Shown here: positions 1-8,209 of the stretch, piece by piece
Layout of the letters: each line of letters opens with the position of its first letter
How positions within the stretch are numbered: the first letter of the stretch is position 1
NCBI GenBank assembly: GCA_022484565.1
Contig: JAKVKZ010000013.1
Location: 1-60,343, forward strand
Direction of reading: 5' to 3'
DNA: 60,343 nucleotides
DNA from: Muribaculaceae bacterium
Lineage (GTDB): Bacteria > Bacteroidota > Bacteroidia > Bacteroidales > Muribaculaceae
Program-made: the position numbers and the translations under genes
Notes under the pieces: model-generated
The model's database searches: none
What the model was told of the DNA's origin: nothing
What the model saw: the letters and a program-made list of their open reading frames with translations, nothing else

Positions 1-533
1 TTAACGAAATCCAACTTGGCGACAAGCACTTCATCGTTTACTCCAACAACCAGCACACTGGTGACCAGGGCGGTAACGAAGCTGAAGTTTGCCAACTCGG
101 CGAAGGCGACGCTTTCACAGGCATGACTCACTACTGGCAGATTCCGAAGCACGGTCTTGGAATGACTTCCGATACCGGTACTCGTATCCATTGCATCAGC
201 AAGGAATATGTTAAGGACGCTAACGGCAAGCTCGCTTGCAACCTTCTCGTCTTCAAGACCATGAACGGTATGGGTCTCTATCAGATTGCTGAAGATGGCT
301 TCAATCCTGGCGGTGTTAAGGCTGTCAATGCTGCTCCTGCTGCTGTCATCACAGTTAACGGTGGCATCATCACCGTTTCAGCTACTGCTTCTTCTATCGC
401 TATCTACAACGTTGCTGGCCAACTCGTAAGCATGGTTAAGAATGCTTCTCAGGTTGCTGCTCCTGCTAACGGCCTTTACATTGTTAAGGCTGTCGTTAAC
501 GGACAGAGCATCGTTAAGAAAGTGGTTCTCTAA
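1..533 (+). CDS. 3' end of a T9SS-sorted secreted protein (5' truncated)
   Basis: The reading frame is open from base 3 to the TAA at 531-533, so the gene starts outside the window and the ATG at 123 is internal. About 176 residues are visible. The last ~75 are a T9SS type A sorting domain, with an IAIYNVAGQLV strand, a GLYIVK strand and the basic end VKKVVL. This predicts export by T9SS and surface attachment or release. The part before it (GDAFTGMTHYWQIPKHG, then MNGMGLYQI) resembles the end of the propeller-like region in the GHL10 protein at 12554-15736, which has GNGIAAYRL just before its sorting domain. The catalytic or binding part is not visible, so no function is assigned. Alanine codons are mostly GCT, unlike the next genes, which may indicate high expression. 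Confidence 0.85.
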   Translation, partial: NEIQLGDKHFIVYSNNQHTGDQGGNEAEVCQLGEGDAFTGMTHYWQIPKHGLGMTSDTGTRIHCISKEYVKDANGKLACNLLVFKTMNGMGLYQIAEDGFNPGGVKAVNAAPAAVITVNGGIITVSATASSIAIYNVAGQLVSMVKNASQVAAPANGLYIVKAVVNGQSIVKKVVL

Positions 534-563
534 TAAGCACTGTCTTAAAGTACAATAACATGC

Positions 564-602
564 AAAGGGCGTGTCCGCATCTGTCGGATGCGCCCTTTCA
601 AC
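564..602 (+). terminator. Hairpin after the partial T9SS gene
   Basis: AAAGGGCG at 564-571 pairs with CGCCCTTT at 591-598, with a further TCCG/CGGA pairing inside. It lies 31 bases after the stop codon. The T-run is short, so termination may be partial. No clear TAnnTTTG promoter was seen between this hairpin and the gene at 642. Confidence 0.6.
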
Positions 603-641
603 TTCTAAAGTAACCATAATCTTCCTAAAAAGTCACCGAAT

Positions 642-3122
642 ATGAGGCGAATTCTACTTTCCATTACTTTACTATTTACCATTTTGTGCGCAATGCCGGC
701 AATGGCATCACGCACTGCCACAATTCAAGGTACGGAATACACCATCGACACTTTACGATGCGTGAAAATCGGTCCTGCGACCAATTTTGTGAAACTTAAA
801 TTCACATCATCCAGCAAAAAGATACTCGGATACTTCATAACTAGCGGAATGAAGAGCAATGATCTTGTGGAATATCGCATGGAACTCGGACAGGACTCAA
901 TAAAGAACGGAGAAAAGATATCAAGTTGCGCAATACGCAAGACTAACGAAAATGAGCAATATTTCGCTGGCGTGAATGGAGACTATTACCTCACTTCGGG
1001 AGGATATGACGGCATACCTAATATGGCATGTTACATGAATGGACAAATTGCAGTGAATGACCGTGACGAATCGGTCAACTACGGCCATTTCTTCATGGAC
1101 AAAGACAAATACATGTGGTGCGACTTTCCTGTGCAGAGCAACACAATCACCTTGCCAGGCGGCACTGCACTCGGCTTAACCCGCATCAACTACGATATAT
1201 TCGACAACGAACTTGTACTGATGAACGACAAAATGGGACATTACACCCACAGCGACAAGAATGTGGCTTGTCTCCCATTGCATCTCGTCGATGGTGAAAC
1301 TTGGGGCATAAACAAGACTTGCCATGCCACTGTAACTGGTGCATTACACTATGGCAACACCCATATCGACAACGGACAGGCAGTGCTTGCTGCTACAGGC
1401 ACACAAATCACTGCAATCAGCGGATTGAATGTGGGCGACACTGTCGCTATCAACCTCAACACGCGCCTCGGCGACTACAATATCAGTCCAGTAAATCTGA
1501 AAGAAGCCTGCGGTGGCGACGTGGTTATTCTAAAACGTGGCGAAGTGATAACCGACGGGAATCTGCGCTTTATCAATGGTATCGACCACACGTATTCACG
1601 CACAATGCTCGGCTACAACGAAGACCGCAGCGAAATGGTTTGGTCAGTGATTGAGGAATCATCCAATTCCGATGGCTGCACTTACCCAGAAGGAGCCGAC
1701 ATAATGAAGGCTATGGGATGCTACGATGCTTTGAATTGCGATGGCGGTGGTTCTGCCGAGATGTACGTTCGTGATTTTGGCATAATGAACACTACGACTC
1801 AAGGTGTGGAACGCGCTGTCAGCAATGGCATGTATGCTGTTCTGAAAGCTCCAGCCGACAACGAAGTAGCGGAAATCCACTTTGTGGATTGGGCTATGCA
1901 GTTCCCGAAATATGGCACCTACACGCCGAAGTTCTATGGCTACAACAAATATGGTTTGCTTATCAGTACCGACGTGAAAGGTGTGAAACTTTCATGTCCT
2001 GAGGCTCTCGGAAAGATTAAGAACGACTCGATATTTGTGGGTGATGGTGACGGCACTTATCCCCTATCAGCCAAATTGGGCACTTTGTCAGCGTCAATTC
2101 CTGTCACAATAGTTCCTATGACTGCAAGCGACGTGAAATTCCGTCTCGGACAAATCATCAACGACACCTACCGCGAATATCCTGTAGAGGTTGAGGCAAA
2201 AGTCAACGACGAATATATGGAAATTGACCCTGCTGCACTTTCATGGAACAGTGAAGATCCATCAGTTGTCGCTATCAGCGCTGAAAGTGGCATACTAAAG
2301 GGTATTAAGGACGGCACTGTTAAGATTCATGGAAAGATAGGCACATTCACCGGCGACCTGAAAGTAATAGTGGAAAAGCCTACAGCACGTGTGATGGCTA
2401 TCGACCCAAGCCTCGACGTAAGCACTTGGAGCGTCACACAAGTTGGAGGTAACGGCATCACTGCCACTGCCCACGACAACGGAATGAAACTCACCTATAC
2501 TGGTGCAAGTGGACGTGGCCCGTACATCAAATTGGCAAAATCAATTTCTTTATGGAGTTTACCCGACACACTGCGCCTACGCCTCAATCCGGGCAATGCG
2601 CCGGTAAAGAATGTGGTTGTTTCCACAATTGCAGGCGATGGTAACTCAGCTGTAGTAACCACTCTTACCCCTACTCTGACAGCCAACTCTGAAATCAAAA
2701 TTGATTTGCCAGTTTCTAAAATTTGCAGCGATGTGAACGACATGGCAAACTATCCTATAAAGTTGCAATATATCCAACTCGGGATGAACGCGTCAACTAG
2801 TGGAACTTCCTATACGATCGATATTCCTGGCATTGAAGCAGTGTACTCCAGCGTAGATGCTGCCGGCGGAATAAGCGCACCTGAAATTTCGCCGAATGCC
2901 GTTCTTTATCCAAATCCGATAAATCAAGGTGAAAGCGCATACTTGCATATTGCAGATAAGGTTTCGGCAAAAGTTGAAATCTATAACATGGCAGGCCAGT
3001 TGCTGTTTTCATCCACATTATCGGCACAGAATGGCACAATGTCATTACCCACAACTGATTTGCCTCGCGGAATTTACGTTATCCGTGCTGGCAGTTCAGT
3101 GAATAAATTGATAATTAAATAA
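642..3122 (+). CDS. Phosphodiester glycosidase-family (NAGPA/DUF2233) protein 1, T9SS-sorted
   Basis: 826 aa with a signal peptide (~1-22). The NAGPA/DUF2233 domain spans ~40-405, with AGVNGDYY at 109-116, RTMLGYN at 320-326, CDGGGSA at 366-372 and ERAVSNGM at 390-397. In known members this fold cleaves sugar-phosphodiester bonds, as in the human mannose-6-phosphate uncovering enzyme. After it come a BIG2-like Ig domain (~533-577), a ~150-residue beta-rich module shared with the next two proteins (~585-735), and a T9SS type A sorting domain (~752-826, with YPNP at 756-759). The DGR motif that both paralogues carry before the DGGGS loop is replaced here (SVIEES, 335-340), so activity may be changed or lost. 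It is first of three tandem copies, 26 bp before the next, and probably cotranscribed. The substrate is unknown. Confidence 0.85.
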   Translation: MRRILLSITLLFTILCAMPAMASRTATIQGTEYTIDTLRCVKIGPATNFVKLKFTSSSKKILGYFITSGMKSNDLVEYRMELGQDSIKNGEKISSCAIRKTNENEQYFAGVNGDYYLTSGGYDGIPNMACYMNGQIAVNDRDESVNYGHFFMDKDKYMWCDFPVQSNTITLPGGTALGLTRINYDIFDNELVLMNDKMGHYTHSDKNVACLPLHLVDGETWGINKTCHATVTGALHYGNTHIDNGQAVLAATGTQITAISGLNVGDTVAINLNTRLGDYNISPVNLKEACGGDVVILKRGEVITDGNLRFINGIDHTYSRTMLGYNEDRSEMVWSVIEESSNSDGCTYPEGADIMKAMGCYDALNCDGGGSAEMYVRDFGIMNTTTQGVERAVSNGMYAVLKAPADNEVAEIHFVDWAMQFPKYGTYTPKFYGYNKYGLLISTDVKGVKLSCPEALGKIKNDSIFVGDGDGTYPLSAKLGTLSASIPVTIVPMTASDVKFRLGQIINDTYREYPVEVEAKVNDEYMEIDPAALSWNSEDPSVVAISAESGILKGIKDGTVKIHGKIGTFTGDLKVIVEKPTARVMAIDPSLDVSTWSVTQVGGNGITATAHDNGMKLTYTGASGRGPYIKLAKSISLWSLPDTLRLRLNPGNAPVKNVVVSTIAGDGNSAVVTTLTPTLTANSEIKIDLPVSKICSDVNDMANYPIKLQYIQLGMNASTSGTSYTIDIPGIEAVYSSVDAAGGISAPEISPNAVLYPNPINQGESAYLHIADKVSAKVEIYNMAGQLLFSSTLSAQNGTMSLPTTDLPRGIYVIRAGSSVNKLIIK

Positions 3123-3148
3123 AGGCACTAATTTAAAAATACAACAAC

Positions 3149-5554
3149 ATGAAAAAATTTTGGCTAAGTTTTTTATTCATTCTATTTACTGTAGCGGGTG
3201 GATTTTGCTCAACCACATGGACTCTACAGGGCAACTCCTACACAGTAGATACTCTTTATCATGCCTACATAGGTCCTGGTACTACTCAGACGTCATTGAA
3301 ATTGACTGGAACACAGAATTTACGGGTGTTCTACACAACTACCGATTTGACCAATCAATACGTTGACGTACGTGCTATAATGGCTGGAGACAAAGTTTCC
3401 AGTACAAGCACAGTTGCCAATATGGCCAAATCGCACAGCACGTCTTCACGGACATATTTCGCAGGCGTGAATGCCGATTTCTTTGGACCTGACCCTTGTG
3501 GAGCTACGGTTGTTGATAACGAAGTTTTCAACACGACCAACAGCAGCAGTTGGCAGCAGTTCGGCATGGATGCCAACCGTGTCCCACAGTTCTTCAACTC
3601 TAAAGATTTCACCTGCACTCTGAGCGGCTCTTTCGGCAACAAGGCAATATTGGTTAATGTCGGGAGAGGTTCAAACAAACTTGTGCTCTACACTAACCGT
3701 TTTGGCTCATCCACTGGGACAAACACCTACGGCAGTGAAATCGTGGTTGTACCGCAAGGCGCATGGGGCGACACGCTGAAATTGAAGGTAAGCGGCTCGC
3801 CAGTTGCAAGCGTAGGCGACATGACCATACCAAGCGGGTCATACGTGCTTTCCGGTAACGGCACAATGGCAACTTTCATCAACGGACTTACCGATGGTCA
3901 GGAACTGACATTCACATCATCAGTTAGCGGATTGACTGGAAAAATAACCCAGACACTCGGCGGACGTCCATTCATTGTGTCGGGAGGTAAAGTGCTCGAC
4001 ACTGAATCCGCTCTCGACCATCTTGTTTCTCTCAATCCACGCACAGCTGTCGGCTTTGACGCGTCAAAGACCAAATTAGTTATGCTCGTGGTTGATGGAC
4101 GTTCCACAATCTCTGTGGGAGTAGTCTCGAAAGTGCTTGCTGACATAATGATAAATGTAGGCTGCACTGAGGCAATGAATTTCGATGGTGGAGGTTCATC
4201 AACGCTTTACGTTAATGGATTCGGAGTATTGAATCAAGTAAGCGACGGTGCTGAACGTGGCGTGACCGACGGATTATTCCTTGCCACAGATGCACCTGCT
4301 GATAATGTCATAGCAGCCATCCGTTTCAACGACGTTTCAAAGCGTCTGCCTAAATATGGTTACTATAAGCCTGTATTCTACGGATACAATAAGTATGGCG
4401 TGCTTATCAGTAGCGATTTGAAGGGAGTTAAATTAAGCTGCGATGCCGGACTTGGCACAGTTCAAGGCGATGGCGAAACGCTGTTCTGCAACGGTAGTGG
4501 CACATACGCTCTCACTGCCACGTATAATGGTGTCAGCACAACAATTCCAGTGACAATCGTCGGAGGCGTACCTGCATTCCGTCTTGCCAATGCAATCGAT
4601 GACGGCTACCGTGGCTATCAGGTTGAAGTGCAGACTACTGTAGGTGAAGAACAAATGCCTATCGACAATCAGGCACTCACATGGAGCAGCGATGACCAAT
4701 CAATAGCTACCGTTGATGCTAACGGTATTGTAAAGGGAGTAAAAGACGGCACCACAATAATACGTGGCAAAGTTGACACATTTGAAGGTGTCCTCAACGT
4801 CACTGTGGAAAAGCCCACAGCTCACATTCAGGCAGTTGAAAAGTCACTTGACCCAAGCACTTGGACTATCACCCAATCAGGCGGTTCAGGCATTCAGGCT
4901 ACGGCTCATGATAATGGTATGACGCTAACTTACACAGGAGCTTCAAGCCGTGCGCCCTACATCAAACTTGCTAAACCCATCACGCTTTGGAGCATCCCAG
5001 ATACAATCCGTATTCGTATTAATCCGGGAAATGCCAATATAAAAACTTTGACATTCTCAACAGTTGCAAACGGCACAACGGTAAACACAGCCAAAACATT
5101 ATCACTCACTGCCAACGTAGAGAATATAATTGATTTGCCTACAGCTTCATGGTGCGATGCCACTGACCGTGCCAATTATCCCATAAAATTATCGTATCTT
5201 TACTTCGGAATGGGAACTTCCACTTCAGGAACTGCCTATACCATTGACATCCCTGGCATAGAGACAATATATAACGTAATGTCAGCAGGCATACGAAGTG
5301 TAAAGGCCGACAGGTCAAACGCAATAAGCATTTATCCAAATCCTGCAACTTCGAATGTCGTTACCGTTTCATTGCCAAGCACCGACAATGCAAAGATAAT
5401 GTTCTACAATGCAAGCGGAAGCCTTGTAAAAGAACAATATTCAAATGGCTCGGCACAAGTGTCAGTTTCTGTTGACGAAATGCCAAGCGGATTATATTTA
5501 GTGAATGTTATCCAAAGCGGAAAATCATCCACATCAAAACTTATAGTAAAATAA
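3149..5554 (+). CDS. Phosphodiester glycosidase-family (NAGPA/DUF2233) protein 2, T9SS-sorted
   Basis: 801 aa with a signal peptide (~1-20). The NAGPA domain is complete by eye: GVNADFF (106-112), GGRPFIVSGG (271-280), NPRTAVGFD (297-305), VVDGRS (314-319), FDGGGSSTLYVN (345-356) and ERGVTDG (369-375). Of the three paralogues this is closest to the family pattern, so it is the best candidate for an active enzyme cleaving a phosphodiester-linked sugar. A BIG2-like domain, the same beta-rich module as in its neighbours and a T9SS sorting domain (YPNP, then GLYLVN near the end) follow. The gene lies 26 bp after paralogue 1 and 20 bp before paralogue 3, with no terminator in either gap, so the three form one transcription unit. 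It should act outside the cell or on its surface. Confidence 0.88.
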   Translation: MKKFWLSFLFILFTVAGGFCSTTWTLQGNSYTVDTLYHAYIGPGTTQTSLKLTGTQNLRVFYTTTDLTNQYVDVRAIMAGDKVSSTSTVANMAKSHSTSSRTYFAGVNADFFGPDPCGATVVDNEVFNTTNSSSWQQFGMDANRVPQFFNSKDFTCTLSGSFGNKAILVNVGRGSNKLVLYTNRFGSSTGTNTYGSEIVVVPQGAWGDTLKLKVSGSPVASVGDMTIPSGSYVLSGNGTMATFINGLTDGQELTFTSSVSGLTGKITQTLGGRPFIVSGGKVLDTESALDHLVSLNPRTAVGFDASKTKLVMLVVDGRSTISVGVVSKVLADIMINVGCTEAMNFDGGGSSTLYVNGFGVLNQVSDGAERGVTDGLFLATDAPADNVIAAIRFNDVSKRLPKYGYYKPVFYGYNKYGVLISSDLKGVKLSCDAGLGTVQGDGETLFCNGSGTYALTATYNGVSTTIPVTIVGGVPAFRLANAIDDGYRGYQVEVQTTVGEEQMPIDNQALTWSSDDQSIATVDANGIVKGVKDGTTIIRGKVDTFEGVLNVTVEKPTAHIQAVEKSLDPSTWTITQSGGSGIQATAHDNGMTLTYTGASSRAPYIKLAKPITLWSIPDTIRIRINPGNANIKTLTFSTVANGTTVNTAKTLSLTANVENIIDLPTASWCDATDRANYPIKLSYLYFGMGTSTSGTAYTIDIPGIETIYNVMSAGIRSVKADRSNAISIYPNPATSNVVTVSLPSTDNAKIMFYNASGSLVKEQYSNGSAQVSVSVDEMPSGLYLVNVIQSGKSSTSKLIVK

Positions 5555-5574
5555 CAATCAATTATACATACAGC

Positions 5575-8034
5575 ATGAAACACTTAATGAGATTTTCCAT
5601 TTTACTTGCTGTTGCATTGTTGACATTCCACACTGGAAATGCCAAAAATCAATGGACAGTAGGAAGTAAAACTTTCGATGTTGACACAATTGTTTATCCG
5701 CATCAGGTCGGACCAGGCACTACTTTTGCCAAATACAATCTTCCGGATATGCCTTTGCTTGTCAGCGTACTGACAATGGACCTAAAGAACAAGTACGTTG
5801 ATTTTGAAACCTGTAATGGCGGAGACAGAGGCGTATGCGAAGAAACTCCTGTCAGCATGTACAACCGCAAAAACAAGCCAGGCCATGAAGTGATTGGCGC
5901 TACTAATGGTGACTTTTACTTCTACACTGCTGCTATTGAAAACGGAATACCGCGCAGCGGACAATTCAGCCTCGACCAGTGTGTAACAAATCCTGTAGGA
6001 CGCGCCTGCTTCGTTCTGACCGATGAGCGCAAGCCATATATCGACCGCGTGGACTTCGCAGGTAAACTTTCAACTCCCGACACCACTGTACGTCTTCACA
6101 CTGTGAATATGCAACGTCTTGAATGGGAGGATATAGGTGGTAATCAGCTCACGCTCTACACAAATGCTTACGGCACTCAAACTGAAGCTTGTGCAGCAGG
6201 AATGAAAGCAATTATCAGCCCTGTTGGCGAACCATTCTCATGGACTGCCAATAAAGAGGTGAAAGCCGTAATCGATACTGTTTTCGATGGTACTGGTGTA
6301 TCTCAGATTCCAGAAGGAAAAGCTACTTTATGGGGACAAGGCACTTGTGCCACTTTTGTGCAGAACTTGAAGAAAGGCACTCCAATCACAATTTATCTCG
6401 GCACCAACCTTCGCAACCAACCTGGATTGCTGAAGAATTTCAAAGAACTTATGGGTGGCAGCGACAATATCATCATGCGAAATGGTATTTATGAAGATGA
6501 ATGGGCTGACCGTCATCCACGCACATGTATCGGATTCAATGCCGACAGCACTAAGGTGTATTTCGTTGTAATCGATGGACGTAACTCAAAGTCAGTAGGC
6601 GTAAGTATGGAAGAAGCTGCAGGCGTATTCCGCGGACTTGGCGCAGCCAATGCTGTCAACCTCGACGGCGGTGGTTCCTCTTGCATGGTTGTAAACGGTG
6701 ATGTAGTGAACACCCCGAGCGATGGTGCCGTTCGTGCAGTAGGCAATGGTTGCCTTCTCGTTTCCAACGCACCTGTTGATGATGCTATAGGCATGCTCGG
6801 TTTTGAGCCTCGTACCTACAATGTATCTATCCTGTCTAAATTACGTCCGGCAATCTGGGGATACAACAAATATGGCGTACTGAAAACTCAGAACCTTGAA
6901 GGTGTTACATTCACATGCGATCCTACCGTAGGTACCATATCCTCCGATGGCTATTTTATTGCTGCTGATGTTTCAGCAACAGGTAATCTCACTGCGCATT
7001 ACGGCGATTTATCTGTTTCTCAACCTATCACAGTGTTTCAGGCAGAAAAATCACTCCGTCTCGACTCGGTGGTAATCGATAAGACTCATCCTTACGGAAT
7101 AGAAGTGTACGGAGTAAGCGGACTGACTAAGGATTTGATTGATGCTTCAGTGTTCAATTGGGCATCAGCGTCAAGCGACGTCTGCACAGTAAGTGATCAA
7201 GGCACCATATCTGCTGTAAACAGCGGTGATGCTTCAGTAACCGGAACAGGTCATGGTTTCAACGGCACTATTAAAGTGAAGGTCCAGAATCCTGAATCCA
7301 CTGTTATGCCTCTTGATAAGAATCTCGACGTCGCAACTTGGAAAATCGCACAAAGCGGTGGAAGTGGCCTCGCAACAGTAGCTTCAGAAAATGGCATTAA
7401 ACTTACTTACACTGGAGCAAGCAGTCGTTCGCCATATATAAAAATCGCTAAATCAATGGCAATGTGGGGACTTCCTGACACCCTGCGCCTGCGCATAAAC
7501 CCGGGCGACGCAACCATCAGCAAGATAATCATTGCGACCACCGCCAACAACGGAACGCTGGTTACATCCACATTCACCCCTACTTTAACTGCCAACGCAA
7601 TAAACACTATAGGTATGCCGACATCTTCATGGTGCGATGCAACTGATTTCGCCTGCTATCCTCTTCGCTTTGACTACATCTATTTCACTATGGGCAAATC
7701 AACTACAGGCACCAACTACACAATTGATATTCCCGGAATAGAACTTGTCTATAATGGAGCTTCGGGTGTGAAAAAAGTAACGACTGATAAAAGTTCTCAG
7801 ATAAAAGTTTTCCCTAACCCTGTTGGCGAGGGTGAAACTGTAACTGTAACGTCAATCTCTGAAAAAGCTGCAATCGACGTTTACAACAGCGTTGGACAAC
7901 TCGTAAAGAAAGCTGGTTCAACTTCACAAAATGGCACAATGACTTTTTCAACTGACGGATTAGCACAAGGAATATATCTCGTGAAGATTTCCGACGGAAC
8001 TGCACAGAAAATTGTAAAATTAATTCGTCGCTAA
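5575..8034 (+). CDS. Phosphodiester glycosidase-family (NAGPA/DUF2233) protein 3, T9SS-sorted
   Basis: 819 aa with a signal peptide (~1-23). NAGPA motifs are present: GATNGDFY (108-115), HPRTCIGFN (314-322), VVIDGRNS (331-338), NLDGGGSS (362-369) and VRAVGNG (386-392). The middle Ig-like part is more divergent than in paralogues 1 and 2. The beta-rich module (YTGASSRSPYIKIAKS ... YTIDIPGIE) and the T9SS tail (FPNP; GIYLVKISDG) are clearly shared. It ends the three-gene run and is followed by a strong terminator at 8063-8102. Like its neighbours it should be a surface or secreted hydrolase for sugar-phosphate diesters. Such bonds occur in teichoic acids, phosphoglycans and capsules, but which of these is the target cannot be read from the sequence. 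Confidence 0.87.
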   Translation: MKHLMRFSILLAVALLTFHTGNAKNQWTVGSKTFDVDTIVYPHQVGPGTTFAKYNLPDMPLLVSVLTMDLKNKYVDFETCNGGDRGVCEETPVSMYNRKNKPGHEVIGATNGDFYFYTAAIENGIPRSGQFSLDQCVTNPVGRACFVLTDERKPYIDRVDFAGKLSTPDTTVRLHTVNMQRLEWEDIGGNQLTLYTNAYGTQTEACAAGMKAIISPVGEPFSWTANKEVKAVIDTVFDGTGVSQIPEGKATLWGQGTCATFVQNLKKGTPITIYLGTNLRNQPGLLKNFKELMGGSDNIIMRNGIYEDEWADRHPRTCIGFNADSTKVYFVVIDGRNSKSVGVSMEEAAGVFRGLGAANAVNLDGGGSSCMVVNGDVVNTPSDGAVRAVGNGCLLVSNAPVDDAIGMLGFEPRTYNVSILSKLRPAIWGYNKYGVLKTQNLEGVTFTCDPTVGTISSDGYFIAADVSATGNLTAHYGDLSVSQPITVFQAEKSLRLDSVVIDKTHPYGIEVYGVSGLTKDLIDASVFNWASASSDVCTVSDQGTISAVNSGDASVTGTGHGFNGTIKVKVQNPESTVMPLDKNLDVATWKIAQSGGSGLATVASENGIKLTYTGASSRSPYIKIAKSMAMWGLPDTLRLRINPGDATISKIIIATTANNGTLVTSTFTPTLTANAINTIGMPTSSWCDATDFACYPLRFDYIYFTMGKSTTGTNYTIDIPGIELVYNGASGVKKVTTDKSSQIKVFPNPVGEGETVTVTSISEKAAIDVYNSVGQLVKKAGSTSQNGTMTFSTDGLAQGIYLVKISDGTAQKIVKLIRR

Positions 8035-8062
8035 AATCAATAAAACAATATTGATTTATCAT

Positions 8063-8102
8063 AATCCGACGTGGCAATAATGCGACCACGTCGGATTTTT
8101 TA
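8063..8102 (+). terminator. Strong intrinsic terminator of the NAGPA operon
   Basis: AATCCGACGTGG (8063-8074) pairs perfectly with CCACGTCGGATT (8086-8097) and is followed by a T-run. Confidence 0.88.
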
Positions 8103-8144
8103 TAAAAATATTCGTTGCAAGACGTTCAGTTGCCAAAAAAGCAT

Positions 8145-8152
8145 TATATTTG
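8145..8152 (+). promoter_or_regulatory. Bacteroidetes -7 box (TATATTTG) for the kinase pair
   Basis: TATATTTG matches TAnnTTTG and lies 58 bases before the ATG at 8210, downstream of the NAGPA terminator. The -33 element is poor (no TTTG at 19-22 bases), so the promoter may be weak or need an activator. Confidence 0.55.
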
Positions 8153-8209
8153 CAAATAGTAACAATCGCATAGTGCAATTCCGGTTGAAAACGCCCATTT
8201 ATTTAAAGC

